DNA of 64,000 bases from Chelatococcus caeni (GTDB lineage Bacteria > Pseudomonadota > Alphaproteobacteria > Rhizobiales > Beijerinckiaceae). Below, piece by piece: positions 17,760-26,473 of this stretch. The notes below the pieces were generated by a model. It had not been told where the DNA came from. It did no database searches and saw nothing but the letters and a program-made list of their open reading frames with translations. A program made the translations under genes and the position numbers. The stretch covers positions 558,001-622,000 of the forward strand of contig NZ_JACIEN010000001.1 in assembly GCF_014196925.1 (NCBI RefSeq), given 5' to 3'. Numbering within the stretch: position 1 is the first letter of the stretch; each line of letters opens with the position of its first letter.

Positions 17760-19190
17760 ATGGTCCTGTCCCGCAACTCGCAAATTGCCATTGCGGTCGC
17801 AGGGGTTATCGCCCTGGGGCTCATCATCTATCTTTTCGGCATTCCGCGAGAGGCCGGGCAGGAAACACAGCGCGAGGTGCCCGTTGCCGCGACCGATGCG
17901 CCGGCCCGGGAGACGCCCGCGGTGCCGCCGGCGGCAGCCGGCGACAAGCCGTCGGTCGACCAGCCTTCGGCTGAGGCGGCGAAGCGTGGGGAAGCGGGGG
18001 CGCAACAGCAGGCGGGGGCCGTACCCGCCGCGCCGCAGGCGCCGGCCGATGCGCCGGCAGCGCCGCAGCCCGTCGTGCCGTCCTTCGACATCGTACGCGT
18101 CGAGCCGAGCGGGGAGGCCGTCATCGCCGGCCGCGCCGCGCCCAACGGCAAGGTCGTGCTCCTGCGCAACGGCGAGCCTTTCGCCGAGGCGTCGACCGAT
18201 GCCGCGGGCCAGTTCGCCATGACGCCGCCGGCCCTCCCGGCCGGCACGTTCGAACTGACCCTGCGCCTGACCGATGCCGAGGGGCGCACGCAGAATTCCG
18301 GCCAGTCGGTCACGGTGGTGGTCGCCGACGACAAGAAGCAGCAGCCCATGGTCGCCCTCGCCACGCCGAACGCACCGACGCAGGTGCTGTCGCGCCCCGA
18401 GACGACCGTCGCCCAGGGAACTCCGGTCGCGCCGCAGGACGCTCAACAGGGCGCTCAGGAAACGCCGCCCGCCCAGCCTGCCGAGGACGGTGCCGCCCAG
18501 GCGCAGCCGCCCGCAGATGCGGCGCCTGCGGTGCCCGGCACCGGTGCCCCCGCGGCGGCGGATTCGCCGGCGGCGGGGCAGGCGACCGAGCGGGTCGGCG
18601 TCGCCATCGATGCGGTCGACGTCGAGGGCGGGGGCAGGCTGTTCGTGTCGGGCCGCGGGGCCCCCGGCGCGACGGTGCGGCTCTATCTCAACGAGAGCTA
18701 TCTGGCCGCCGGCAACGTGCCGGCCGACGGGCGCCTGTCCTTCTCCGTCGAGCGCGGGGTGGCGCCGGGCGACTACCGCGTGCGCCTCGACGATGTCGAC
18801 CCGGGCACCGGGGCCGTGCTGTCACGCGCCGAGGTGCCCTTCACCATGCCCGGGCCGGAAGCGGCGGCGGGCGCCCCGGCCGCACAGGGAACCGTGGCGC
18901 CGACCGGGCCGGTCTCGCCCGAGGTCTCCGGCGTCCCGGCCGGGCAGGGCGAGGCGGCGCCGGCCGAAGCTGCCCGCCCGTCCGGCGGCGAGGGTGTCGT
19001 CGTGGTGCCCGAGGTGCGCACCGCGAAGGTTTCCCGCGGCGACAGCCTGTGGCGGATCAGCCGGCGCATCTACGGCCACGGCATGCGCTACACGGTGATC
19101 TACGACGCCAACCAGCAGCAGATCCGCAACCCGGACCTGATCTATCCCGGCCAGGTCTTCGTGCTGCCCAACGGCGGCGCGCAACAGTGA
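17760..19190 (+). CDS. LysM peptidoglycan-binding protein with Ala/Pro-rich body
   Basis: A 476-residue envelope protein. One N-terminal membrane anchor (IAIAVAGVIALGLIIYLFGI, about 7-26) precedes a long Pro/Ala/Gln linker. Two Ig-like or big-domain repeats follow, at about 105-190 and 275-365; both include a V-x-G-A-PNG/APG turn and LTLRL or YRVRL strands. The C-terminal LysM domain is at about 422-472, with GDSLWRISRRIYGHG and YPGQVFVLP. It probably links inner membrane to peptidoglycan. Proteins of this layout are common in Hyphomicrobiales and have no settled function. Confidence 0.9.
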   Translation: MVLSRNSQIAIAVAGVIALGLIIYLFGIPREAGQETQREVPVAATDAPARETPAVPPAAAGDKPSVDQPSAEAAKRGEAGAQQQAGAVPAAPQAPADAPAAPQPVVPSFDIVRVEPSGEAVIAGRAAPNGKVVLLRNGEPFAEASTDAAGQFAMTPPALPAGTFELTLRLTDAEGRTQNSGQSVTVVVADDKKQQPMVALATPNAPTQVLSRPETTVAQGTPVAPQDAQQGAQETPPAQPAEDGAAQAQPPADAAPAVPGTGAPAAADSPAAGQATERVGVAIDAVDVEGGGRLFVSGRGAPGATVRLYLNESYLAAGNVPADGRLSFSVERGVAPGDYRVRLDDVDPGTGAVLSRAEVPFTMPGPEAAAGAPAAQGTVAPTGPVSPEVSGVPAGQGEAAPAEAARPSGGEGVVVVPEVRTAKVSRGDSLWRISRRIYGHGMRYTVIYDANQQQIRNPDLIYPGQVFVLPNGGAQQ

Positions 19191-19313
19191 CCGGCAGCGC
19201 GGCGCCTCCTGTCGAAGCGCCGCGCTTCGCCACCGCACGCCTGTCACCGGCAGGGTGCACAAACGGTCGGGCGGGCCTATATCAGGGGTTCGTTCTGTCT
19301 GGAATCATTCTGA

Positions 19314-21239
19314 ATGGCTGACCAAGCAACCGGCCTCGCCGCGCCGGAAACGGCCGCGCAGGGGCCTGCCGCAGCGCCGCACCGGCCGGGCATCGCAGGC
19401 ACCATGGTGCGGCTGTGGCCCTACCTGTGGCCGCACGACCGGGCGGACCTGCGCCTGCGCATCTACATCGCCTTCGCCCTGCTCCTGGCGGCGAAGATCG
19501 TCACCGTCCTGATGCCCTACAGTTTCAAATGGGCGACGGACGCGCTGACGGGCGAGCTCGGGGGTGCCGGCGCGCAGGCGACGGCGCCGCTATGGGCCGG
19601 GGCGGTGGCGCTCACGGTGCTCTACGGCCTCACCCGCATGCTCATGGCCGGGCTCACGCAATTGCGCGACGGCGTCTTCGCCTCGGTGGCCATGAATGCC
19701 GTGCGGCGCCTGGCGCTCAAGACCTTCGAGCACATGCACCAGCTGTCCCTGCGCTTCCATCTGGAGCGCAAGACGGGCGGGCTGACGCGCGTCCTCGAAC
19801 GCGGTCGCACCGGCATCGAGGAGCTGGTGCGCCTTGCGGTGCTGCAACTCGTGCCGACGATCATCGAGTTCGTGCTGGTGATGGCCATCCTGTGGCTGCA
19901 GTTCGACTGGCGCTACGCCGCCGTCGTCTTCGCCATGGTCGTCGTCTATCTCGCCTACACCTACCAGGCGACGGAGTGGCGCATCGGCATCCGCCGGCGC
20001 ATGAACGAATCCGACACCGACGCCAATACCAAGGCCGTCGATTCGCTGCTCAACTACGAGACGGTGAAATATTTCGGCGCCGAGGAGCGCGAGATCCGCC
20101 GCTACGACCGCTCCGTCGAGCGCTACGAGCGCGCCAGCGTCGAGACCTACACCTCGCTCGCCGTGCTCAACGCCGGCCAGGCCATCATCTTCACGCTCGG
20201 CCTGACGGCGGCCATGGTGATGGCGGTGTTCGACGTGCGGGCCGGCCGCACCACGGTCGGCGGCTTCGTCATGGTCAACGCCATGCTGATCCAGCTCTAC
20301 ATCCCGCTCAACTTCATGGGCATGCTGTATCGCGAGATCAAGCAGGCGCTCATCGACATCGACGACATGTTCTCGATCCTCGCCCGCCACCCGGAGGTGA
20401 GCGACAGGCCGGGCGCCGCGCCGCTCGTCGTCGGCGAAGGCACGGTGCGCTTCGAGGACGTGCGCTTCTCCTACGTGCCGGAGCGCGAGATCCTCAAGGG
20501 CATCTCCTTCGAGGTGCCGGCCGGGCGCACGGTCGCCATCGTCGGCCCCTCGGGCGCCGGCAAGTCGACCATCTCGCGCCTGCTGTTCCGCTTCTACGAG
20601 CCGAGCGGCGGCCGCATCCTCATCGACGGGCAGGATATCGCCGCCGTGCAGCAGGCGAGCCTGCGCGAGAAGATCGGCATGGTCCCGCAGGACACGGTGC
20701 TGTTCAACGACACCATCGGCTACAACATCCGCTACGGCCGCTGGGAAGCGGCGGAGGAGGACGTGGCCGAGGCTGCGCGCCTCGCGCAGATCGACACCTT
20801 CATCCGCTCCCTGCCGGAGGGCTACGACACGCCGGTGGGCGAGCGCGGCCTCAAGCTCTCGGGCGGCGAGAAGCAGCGGGTGGCGATCGCCCGCACCATC
20901 CTCAAGGGCCCGCCCATCCTGGTGCTCGACGAGGCGACCTCGGCCCTCGACAGCTTCACCGAGAAGGAGATCCAGGACGCGCTGGACCGGGTGTCGCGCG
21001 GCCGAACGACGCTGGTCATCGCCCACCGCCTCTCCACCGTCGTCGGCGCCGACGAGATCATCGTGCTCGACAAGGGCGTGATCGCCGAGCGCGGCACGCA
21101 CGACGCGCTTCTGGCGGCCGGCGGCCTCTACGCCGCCATGTGGAACCGCCAGCGCGAGGCCGACGAGGCCCGCGAGAAGTTGAAGCGCGCCGCCGAGGAG
21201 GAGGGCGAAAGCCTGCGCATGAGCCTGACGGCGGGTTGA
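19314..21239 (+). CDS. ABC transporter, Atm1/HMT1-type fused permease-ATPase
   Basis: A 641-residue half-transporter working as a homodimer. Six membrane segments lie in about residues 35-330, with a KTGGLTRVLERG cytoplasmic loop typical of the Atm1 class. The nucleotide domain has Walker A GPSGAGKST near 411, signature LSGGEKQR near 515 and Walker B ILVLDEATSALD near 535. Atm1-type proteins export glutathione-linked compounds, supporting cytosolic Fe-S balance and heavy-metal tolerance. It starts 111 bases upstream of the psd reading frame region and could be co-transcribed with it. Confidence 0.93.
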   Translation: MADQATGLAAPETAAQGPAAAPHRPGIAGTMVRLWPYLWPHDRADLRLRIYIAFALLLAAKIVTVLMPYSFKWATDALTGELGGAGAQATAPLWAGAVALTVLYGLTRMLMAGLTQLRDGVFASVAMNAVRRLALKTFEHMHQLSLRFHLERKTGGLTRVLERGRTGIEELVRLAVLQLVPTIIEFVLVMAILWLQFDWRYAAVVFAMVVVYLAYTYQATEWRIGIRRRMNESDTDANTKAVDSLLNYETVKYFGAEEREIRRYDRSVERYERASVETYTSLAVLNAGQAIIFTLGLTAAMVMAVFDVRAGRTTVGGFVMVNAMLIQLYIPLNFMGMLYREIKQALIDIDDMFSILARHPEVSDRPGAAPLVVGEGTVRFEDVRFSYVPEREILKGISFEVPAGRTVAIVGPSGAGKSTISRLLFRFYEPSGGRILIDGQDIAAVQQASLREKIGMVPQDTVLFNDTIGYNIRYGRWEAAEEDVAEAARLAQIDTFIRSLPEGYDTPVGERGLKLSGGEKQRVAIARTILKGPPILVLDEATSALDSFTEKEIQDALDRVSRGRTTLVIAHRLSTVVGADEIIVLDKGVIAERGTHDALLAAGGLYAAMWNRQREADEAREKLKRAAEEEGESLRMSLTAG

Positions 21240-21443
21240 CGGGCGCGCCAAGGCCTGCCATCCCACTGCGCCACGCGGGTCCCGTATGGGGCGCGGGTTG
21301 CGAGCAGCGCCGCTGCCGCAACGGCGCGCATCCGCAGGGTTTGCGGTTTCATGACGGAACCGGCTTCCACCGGCCGGATGACGATTTCCGCCAAGGGGAC
21401 GGCGTCCGGTCCCGGCGGCACAGTGCCGATGCGAGAGCAAGAG

Positions 21444-22142
21444 ATGTCCATCTACGAATCGATCCGCAAGACGCTGACGCCGATCCACAAGGAGGGCTAT
21501 CCCTTCATCGCCATCGCGGCGGTGGCCTCGCTCGTCCTCGGGCACCTGTGGGCGCCCTTCGGCTGGGTCGGCCTCATCATCACGCTCTGGATCTGCTACT
21601 TCTTCCGCGATCCCGAGCGCGTGACGCCGACGCGTGACGGCCTCGTCATCGCTCCGGCGGACGGGCGCGTCAGCGGCATCGCCACCGTGGTGCCGCCGCC
21701 GGAACTCGCGCTCAGCGAGGAGCCGCACACGCGCGTCTCCATCTTCATGAACGTCTTCGACTGCCACGTGAACCGCGCCCCGGTTCCGGGCCGCATCGCG
21801 CGCATCGTCTACACGCCCGGCCTGTTCATCAACGCCGAGCTCGACAAGGCGAGCGAGAACAACGAGCGCAACGGTCTCGTCATCGAATCCGGCCCCCACC
21901 GCATCGGCGTGGTGCAGATCGCCGGCCTCGTCGCCCGGCGCATCGTCAGCTTCGTGCACGAGGGCGACACGCTCGTCACGGGCGAGCGCTTCGGCCTCAT
22001 CCGCTTCGGCTCGCGCGTCGACGTCTACCTGCCGGCGGGCATCCAGCCGCTCGTGGCGCTCGGCCAGCTCACCATCGCCGGCGAGACGGTGATCGCCGAC
22101 CTGAGGTCCGAGGAGGGGCCGCGCGCCTTCCGCAGCGCCTGA
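21444..22142 (+). CDS. psd: Phosphatidylserine decarboxylase proenzyme (short, PSD-A type)
   Basis: A 232-residue membrane-associated proenzyme that makes phosphatidylethanolamine. The self-cleavage site is Gly189-Ser190 in [11 protein letters not shown]; the new N-terminal Ser becomes the pyruvoyl cofactor. One or two N-terminal membrane segments are at about 17-50 ([16 protein letters not shown] and onward). I prefer ATG 21444 ([10 protein letters not shown]...), where family members start; the frame stays open back to 21351, but those residues are not family-like. It is followed after 39 bases by pssA, which makes its substrate. Confidence 0.93.
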   Translation: MSIYESIRKTLTPIHKEGYPFIAIAAVASLVLGHLWAPFGWVGLIITLWICYFFRDPERVTPTRDGLVIAPADGRVSGIATVVPPPELALSEEPHTRVSIFMNVFDCHVNRAPVPGRIARIVYTPGLFINAELDKASENNERNGLVIESGPHRIGVVQIAGLVARRIVSFVHEGDTLVTGERFGLIRFGSRVDVYLPAGIQPLVALGQLTIAGETVIADLRSEEGPRAFRSA

Positions 22143-22181
22143 GGTTGTGCCGGCGGCGCCTTTGCCCGAGAATGATCCGCG

Positions 22182-23060
22182 ATGACTGACCTTTTCCCGC
22201 CCTTCGCGCCGGATCCGGAGGAAGCGCGCCGCCGGCGCTTCACGCCCATTCCGCTGCGCGTGCTGGTGCCGAACGTCATCACCCTGCTTGCGCTCTGCCT
22301 TGGCCTCACCGCCATCCGCCTCGCCATCGAGGAGCGGCTCGAGCTCGCGATGATCGCCATCGTCATCGCCGCCATCCTCGACGGCATCGACGGGCGCGTG
22401 GCGCGCCTGCTCAAGGGCACCTCGCGTTTCGGCGCGGAGCTCGACTCGCTGGCGGACTTCGTCAATTTCGGCGTCGCGCCGGCGCTCATCCTCTACAGCT
22501 TCGTGCTGCACGAGCTGAGGTCGATCGGCTGGATCGCGGCGCTCGTCTTCGCCATCGCGGCGGCGCTGCGCCTCGCGCGCTTCAACGTCATGATCGACGA
22601 CCCGGCCCGGCCGGAGTGGCAGAAGAACTACTTCGTGGGCATGGCCGCGCCCGCAGGCGCCATCTGCGCCCTCCTGCCGATCTATCTGCACATGCTCGGC
22701 CTGCCGGTCGACGGCATCGCGGCGCCCTTCGTCGCCGCCTATCTCGTCGGCATCGCCTTCCTCATGGTCAGCCGCATCCCGACCTATGCGGGCAAGACGC
22801 TGGGCAGCCGCGTGCCGCGCGAGAAGGTGCTGCCGCTCTTTGCCATCGTCGTCCTTTTCGCGGCGCTGCTCGTCAGCTTCACCTTCCAGGTTCTCGCCAT
22901 TGGCGTGATCGTCTATCTCGCGCTCATTCCGGTGGGCGTCATGCGCTACCGCCGCATGGCGCGCGCGGAGGCCGCCCGCCCGAGGGCGGCTGAAGCCGCC
23001 GCTGCCGTGCCGGCCGAAAACGCGGGCGAGACGCCGCGCAGCGGGCCGGCCGACATGTGA
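22182..23060 (+). CDS. pssA: CDP-diacylglycerol-serine O-phosphatidyltransferase
   Basis: A 292-residue integral membrane enzyme that forms phosphatidylserine from CDP-diacylglycerol and serine. The CDP-alcohol phosphotransferase motif D-G-x2-A/G-R-x8-G-x3-D-x3-D is complete from Asp67 (DGIDGRVARL then FGAELDSLAD). About eight hydrophobic segments follow. The C-terminal 40 residues are Ala/Glu-rich and variable. With psd it forms the two-step phosphatidylethanolamine route, in one likely operon. Confidence 0.95.
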   Translation: MTDLFPPFAPDPEEARRRRFTPIPLRVLVPNVITLLALCLGLTAIRLAIEERLELAMIAIVIAAILDGIDGRVARLLKGTSRFGAELDSLADFVNFGVAPALILYSFVLHELRSIGWIAALVFAIAAALRLARFNVMIDDPARPEWQKNYFVGMAAPAGAICALLPIYLHMLGLPVDGIAAPFVAAYLVGIAFLMVSRIPTYAGKTLGSRVPREKVLPLFAIVVLFAALLVSFTFQVLAIGVIVYLALIPVGVMRYRRMARAEAARPRAAEAAAAVPAENAGETPRSGPADM

Positions 23061-23141
23061 AATCCTTCCAATGGCCCAGTTCACAAGACTTCGTCTTTCG
23101 ATTACGTTCCGCGCCGTTTCGCTGTCAGATCTGGTCAGAGC

Positions 23142-23360
23142 ATGTCGAAAGAAGAGCTGCTCGAGTTTCCTGGGGTCGTCACCGAATTGCTTCCCAACGC
23201 GATGTTTCGTGTGAAGCTGGAGAACGATCACGAAATCATCGCCCATACGGCGGGCAAGATGCGCAAGAACCGCATCCGCGTCCTCGCCGGTGACCGTGTC
23301 CTCGTCGAGATGACGCCCTACGACCTGACCAAGGGGCGCATCACGTACCGCTTCAAGTGA
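23142..23360 (+). CDS. infA: Translation initiation factor IF-1
   Basis: A 72-residue S1/OB-fold protein that occupies the ribosomal A site during initiation. The sequence is standard IF-1 throughout ([20 protein letters not shown] near the start, [12 protein letters not shown] at the end). It is the first gene of the infA-maf-yacG cluster typical of Hyphomicrobiales. The upstream 80 bases carry its promoter region but no obvious regulatory structure. Confidence 0.98.
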   Translation: MSKEELLEFPGVVTELLPNAMFRVKLENDHEIIAHTAGKMRKNRIRVLAGDRVLVEMTPYDLTKGRITYRFK

Positions 23361-23415
23361 TGCAGCCGCGGCGCGCGCGGCCCGCCCCACGTTCGATGCG
23401 GAGAAAGGTTTGTCC

Positions 23416-24057
23416 TTGAAGCCCAACCCGGCCGGTGGCTGGCGCCCCAGGCTCATACTGGCATCAGGCTCGCCCCGGCGGCTCGCGCTCCTGCAGCAGG
23501 CGGGGCTCGAGCCCGACGCCGTCCTGCCGGCCGATCTCGACGAGACGCCCCGGCGGGGCGAGAAGCCGCGCGACTACGCCCGGCGCCTTGCGCGCGAGAA
23601 GGCGGAAGCCGCGCTCGCCGTGGCGCGCGGGCGCGAGGAGCTGGCCGAGGCCTTCCTCGTCTCCGCCGACACGGTGGTTTCCGTCGGCCGGCGCATCCTG
23701 CCCAAGGCGGAGGTGGTGGACGAGGCGGCACAGTGCCTGCGCCTGCTCTCCGGCCGCGTGCATCGCGTCCACACCGGGATCTGTGTCGCGACGCCCGCCG
23801 GCAAGCTGCGCGAGCGGGTGGTGGAGACGCGCGTGCGCTTCAAGAACCTGTCGCGCGACGAGCTCGAGAGCTATCTCGCCTCCGGCGAATGGCGCGGCAA
23901 GGCCGGCGGCTACGCCATCCAGGGCCTGGCCGGTTGCTTCGTCGTCAAGCTCGTCGGCTCCTACACGGCCGTGGTGGGCTTGCCCCTGCAGGAGACGGTC
24001 GCCATCTTGGAGGGCGAAGGCTACCCCGTGCGCCTCAGCTGGCTCAATGCCGTCTGA
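23416..24057 (+). CDS. Maf-like nucleotide pyrophosphatase
   Basis: A 213-residue (215 if started at the TTG at 23410) cytoplasmic protein of the Maf/YhdE family. These hydrolyse non-canonical or certain canonical nucleoside triphosphates and were first linked to septum formation. LASGSPRR near residue 15 is the phosphate loop, and [16 protein letters not shown] carries the catalytic Asp region. There is no ATG start; TTG 23416 is favoured because GGAGAAAGG (23400-23408) is 7 bases upstream, while it is too close to the TTG at 23410. It overlaps yacG by 11 bases. Confidence 0.92.
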   Translation: MKPNPAGGWRPRLILASGSPRRLALLQQAGLEPDAVLPADLDETPRRGEKPRDYARRLAREKAEAALAVARGREELAEAFLVSADTVVSVGRRILPKAEVVDEAAQCLRLLSGRVHRVHTGICVATPAGKLRERVVETRVRFKNLSRDELESYLASGEWRGKAGGYAIQGLAGCFVVKLVGSYTAVVGLPLQETVAILEGEGYPVRLSWLNAV

Positions 24058-24322
24058 CGGGACGCCGATGCCTCAGGGAGTTCGAACCATCAAGGATTTC
24101 GAGACGAAGCCGGCCAACGACGAGGCAAGGGCCCCGGGTTGCCCCATCTGCGGCAAGCCGCGTGTCGAGCGCTGGCGCCCCTTCTGCTCCTCGCGCTGCG
24201 CCGATGTCGACCTCAACCGCTGGCTGAGCGGCAGCTACGCCATCCCCGCCGCCGAGGACGACGACCTGCCCGACGACGGCGGGGCGGGCGAGGGCGCCCG
24301 GCGCCGCGGCGGCGAGGACTGA
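24047..24322 (+). CDS. yacG: DNA gyrase inhibitor YacG, zinc-finger protein
   Basis: A 91-residue protein with the YacG treble-clef zinc site CPICGKP...[15 protein letters not shown] (C-x2-C-x15-C-x3-C). The Leu-Trp segment after it is diagnostic. YacG binds GyrB and inhibits gyrase in Escherichia coli. The last 25 residues are acidic and then Gly/Arg-rich. Starting at ATG 24047 gives an overlap with maf and likely coupling; a second in-frame ATG at 24068 (84 aa) is equally possible, as neither has a strong ribosome site. Confidence 0.9.
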   Translation: MPSDGTPMPQGVRTIKDFETKPANDEARAPGCPICGKPRVERWRPFCSSRCADVDLNRWLSGSYAIPAAEDDDLPDDGGAGEGARRRGGED

Positions 24323-24367
24323 CCGCGACCGCGGCGACGACCGCCCTTTCAGTCTTGTCACGGATTG

Positions 24368-24406
24368 CGTCATGGCCGGGCTTGTCCCGGCCATCCACGC
24401 CTTTGA
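24368..24406. repeat. Family A palindrome, left half only, copy 6
   Basis: CGTCATGGCCGGG/CCCGGCC followed by ATCCACGCC, with no matching right half. It lies in the 269-base gap between yacG and tRNA-Phe and could act as a hairpin after the infA-maf-yacG operon. Confidence 0.75.
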
Positions 24407-24591
24407 GCATGTCGCGGGCTTCCCCGGGACCGGCGGCCCGGGACCGGCCCGGCATGAGGGCAGGGACAGTGCTGCCGGCAGCGACGGACCGACGGGCCTG
24501 TGGATGCAACCATCACCCGACTGGACAGGCGCTGTCGCACTCTCTATAAGCGCATCGTCCGCAGCGGCGCCGCAAGGCGCGGCGAGCGTGG

Positions 24592-24667
24592 GCCCAGATA
24601 GCTCAGTTGGTAGAGCATGCGACTGAAAATCGCAGTGTCGCTGGTTCGATTCCAGCTCTGGGCACCA
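24592..24667 (+). tRNA. tRNA-Phe (anticodon GAA)
   Basis: A complete 76-base cloverleaf with encoded CCA. The acceptor stem is GCCCAGA/TCTGGGC and the D-stem GCTC/GAGC. The anticodon stem TGCGA/TCGCA has loop CTGAAAA and anticodon GAA at 24625-24627. The T-stem GCTGG/CCAGC has loop TTCGATT. Its 3' end is repeated at 25895, marking it as an insertion site. Confidence 0.98.
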
Positions 24668-24671
24668 TTTC
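24659..24671. other. att-like direct repeat, left copy (tRNA-Phe 3' end)
   Basis: TGGGCACCATTTC covers the last acceptor-stem bases, the CCA and four downstream bases of tRNA-Phe. It is identical to 25895-25907. This is the classic layout of a site used by tyrosine integrases, which rebuild the tRNA end on insertion. Confidence 0.65.
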
Positions 24672-25038
24672 CCTCTTTCCCTTCGATCGCAGTCCTGACA
24701 GAAGCCCACTGAACCGGGTGCTTTTGCCTGTTGTTTCCCGTGCTGAAGCGTGCGCTCGCGCGTGGGCAGTCCCAAAAATTATATTGGTACATTCTCGGCC
24801 TGATACCAACAGGGGCGAGGAGCTGTCGGGACGCTCGGAAACCGGGCCTAACGCGGCGAAAAGGATCCGATAGCGCGGTCTGCATCTGATCGCTTCCACG
24901 GGCGCGGGGGGAGCTCTGATGGTGAAGCCAAGCTGGCTCGCGAAGGATGTGCCGAAGCAACCATCAGCAAGGTGATGCCGCGTTGACCTGTTCAGTGATG
25001 GCCAATTCCTCGGCGCCTCGACTTCGCCCGTTGGCTCG
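24668..25038. other. Left part of islet, no gene seen
   Basis: 371 bases between the tRNA and the leftward islet gene have a visibly lower G+C than the flanks (for example the run AAAAATTATATTGG near 24775). I see no ribosome site with a family-like frame, no integrase fragment and no terminator. Confidence 0.5.
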
Positions 25039-25716
25039 TCATTCTCGCAGAAGCATCTTCAGACATTCGACAAAATTATTGAGTTGCTTGTCCGAGCGGC
25101 TTCTACCGCCATCGGGGTCGGTCGCCACAATGTCAAAGTCGACTGACATAACTAGGTCCCGCTCTGCGCTATTCTGATCGAAACCGATTTTCAACCGTTT
25201 CTCCTTCGCCCCTTCGGCGAGGATTCTCAAGAAGGTGTTGGCGTGGAAGACACCGAAAAGGCTACCGGCCTCCGGGTTAGGTACTGTCCGGACCAACTCG
25301 TCGAGGTTCGAGCCGAGAGTGTCGCTTGTCAGATAGATGCGCGTTGGCGGCGACGGGGTTGCATGCGCTTCGAGTTGAGCGTCCCAGTCGAGCTTGGAGG
25401 GTGACACCTTCAACAGGCCGGCGAACTTGCGTGCGTCATGAGTGGGGATCGACAACACGCCAACGGAACCAGCCACCTTCAGCAAATCTCCGCTTCCATA
25501 GAGATGATCGCGAAGGAATACGTTGTACTCGAGAGCGCAGCCGGTTCTTGCGCCATTTTCCATGATAGGCTCACTAAGAACGAACTGGGTGCCGACGAGT
25601 GCGTCAATGGCGGCCTGCAATTCGTTGCTGTAGGCGCTCACGGGTTGGCTGACAAAGGCGCAGGCGAACGCTATTTTAGGTAGTTTCAGCTGCGACAAGT
25701 TCATTCGCCCGATCAT
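25039..25716 (-). CDS. Hypothetical protein, islet cargo, probably secreted
   Basis: A 225-residue protein I do not recognise. It begins with a likely signal peptide (LKLPKIAFACAFVSQPVSAYS, cleavage near residue 25). The body has two Cys (GCALEYNVFLRDHLYG and the late ECLKML) and mixed alpha/beta character. The start is ATG 25716 or 25704; the frame stays open to a GTG at 25800, which would bury the signal peptide. Codon use is less GC-biased than in the neighbours. It is the only gene between the two att-like repeats, so it is probably acquired. Confidence 0.7.
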   Translation of the reverse strand: MIGRMNLSQLKLPKIAFACAFVSQPVSAYSNELQAAIDALVGTQFVLSEPIMENGARTGCALEYNVFLRDHLYGSGDLLKVAGSVGVLSIPTHDARKFAGLLKVSPSKLDWDAQLEAHATPSPPTRIYLTSDTLGSNLDELVRTVPNPEAGSLFGVFHANTFLRILAEGAKEKRLKIGFDQNSAERDLVMSVDFDIVATDPDGGRSRSDKQLNNFVECLKMLLRE

Positions 25717-25894
25717 GGCCAATACCCGATTACCCTCCGGCAAGTTCTGCACGAGGCCGCAGCGTCTCGCAAGATGCGAACCGCTATCCGTTTCCTCCAC
25801 CTGGATCGAACCGACAGGAAGACTTGACCTAGGAGGGTGGGAGACTCCCGCGGAGCTTGGGTAGTAGGGGTTGAGGAGAATGTGTGGCCTGCAT

Positions 25895-25907
25895 TGGGCA
25901 CCATTTC
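25895..25907. other. att-like direct repeat, right copy
   Basis: This is an exact 13-base copy of the tRNA-Phe 3' end (TGGGCACCATTTC). The next bases, TCTT, also match the left side if two bases are skipped. Together with the left copy it bounds a 1.24-kb islet with one gene and no integrase. Confidence 0.65.
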
Positions 25908-26030
25908 TCTTGCGAATTTTCTGCCCCTGATCTGTTTATCGGATTGGGGCCGATCTGCTTGCGGCCATGACGGCGTTCTTCGCGGAATGGGGCAGGTCGC
26001 GGCGTCGAACCAAGGCGGTCCTGCTGCGTG

Positions 26031-26297
26031 TCACTCATACTCGGCGTCGTGGACGGCGGCGCCGGGGCGCTGCTCATCGAGGCTTTGCCGGTAGCGGATG
26101 CAGCCGCGCAGGAACTTGGGCCATGGGGGGACGGCAATGTCCGGATCCAGCCGCTCCGGCAGCAATTGCCAGAGCTGCGGATGATGCCAGCACAAGGCAT
26201 GGCCGGTGGCGTCCCGATGGGCGCGGATACCGGCCCTGAGGCGGCGCACCTCTTCCTCCAGCCGTTCGCGGCTCATGCCCTTGAGATCGTCGTCCAT
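26031..26297 (-). CDS. Small conserved hypothetical protein
   Basis: An 88-residue, Arg/Trp/His-rich cytoplasmic protein. A short coiled-coil-like N-terminus (MSRERLEEEVRRLRAGIRAH) leads to HALCWHHPQLWQLLPE and a C-terminal WPKFLRGCIRYRQSLDEQ. I recall proteins of this pattern in Hyphomicrobiales genomes but know no function. ATG 26297 is the natural start; further upstream the frame has no protein-like character. It lies just outside the islet. Confidence 0.6.
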   Translation of the reverse strand: MDDDLKGMSRERLEEEVRRLRAGIRAHRDATGHALCWHHPQLWQLLPERLDPDIAVPPWPKFLRGCIRYRQSLDEQRPGAAVHDAEYE

Positions 26298-26473
26298 CTT
26301 GCAATGCGCAGCTTCACAGGTCCGGCACGAATGTCGCCCCGGAAACGGTCCGGCGGTTGTCCCGCGAGGCCGCCGCCAGCGGCATTTCGCCGAGCCTTGA
26401 CACCACCGCAACATTAGCACGATGCACAGGCTGAGGCAGTCCGCCGGGGCTGTGTGTCGGTAGCCCCTCTCGT

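Noticed and set aside
19590-23456. Open frame of about 1,290 codons opposite the ABC exporter, psd, pssA and infA
   Set aside because: It runs across four recognised genes, has composition typical of an antisense shadow and has no ribosome site or domain.
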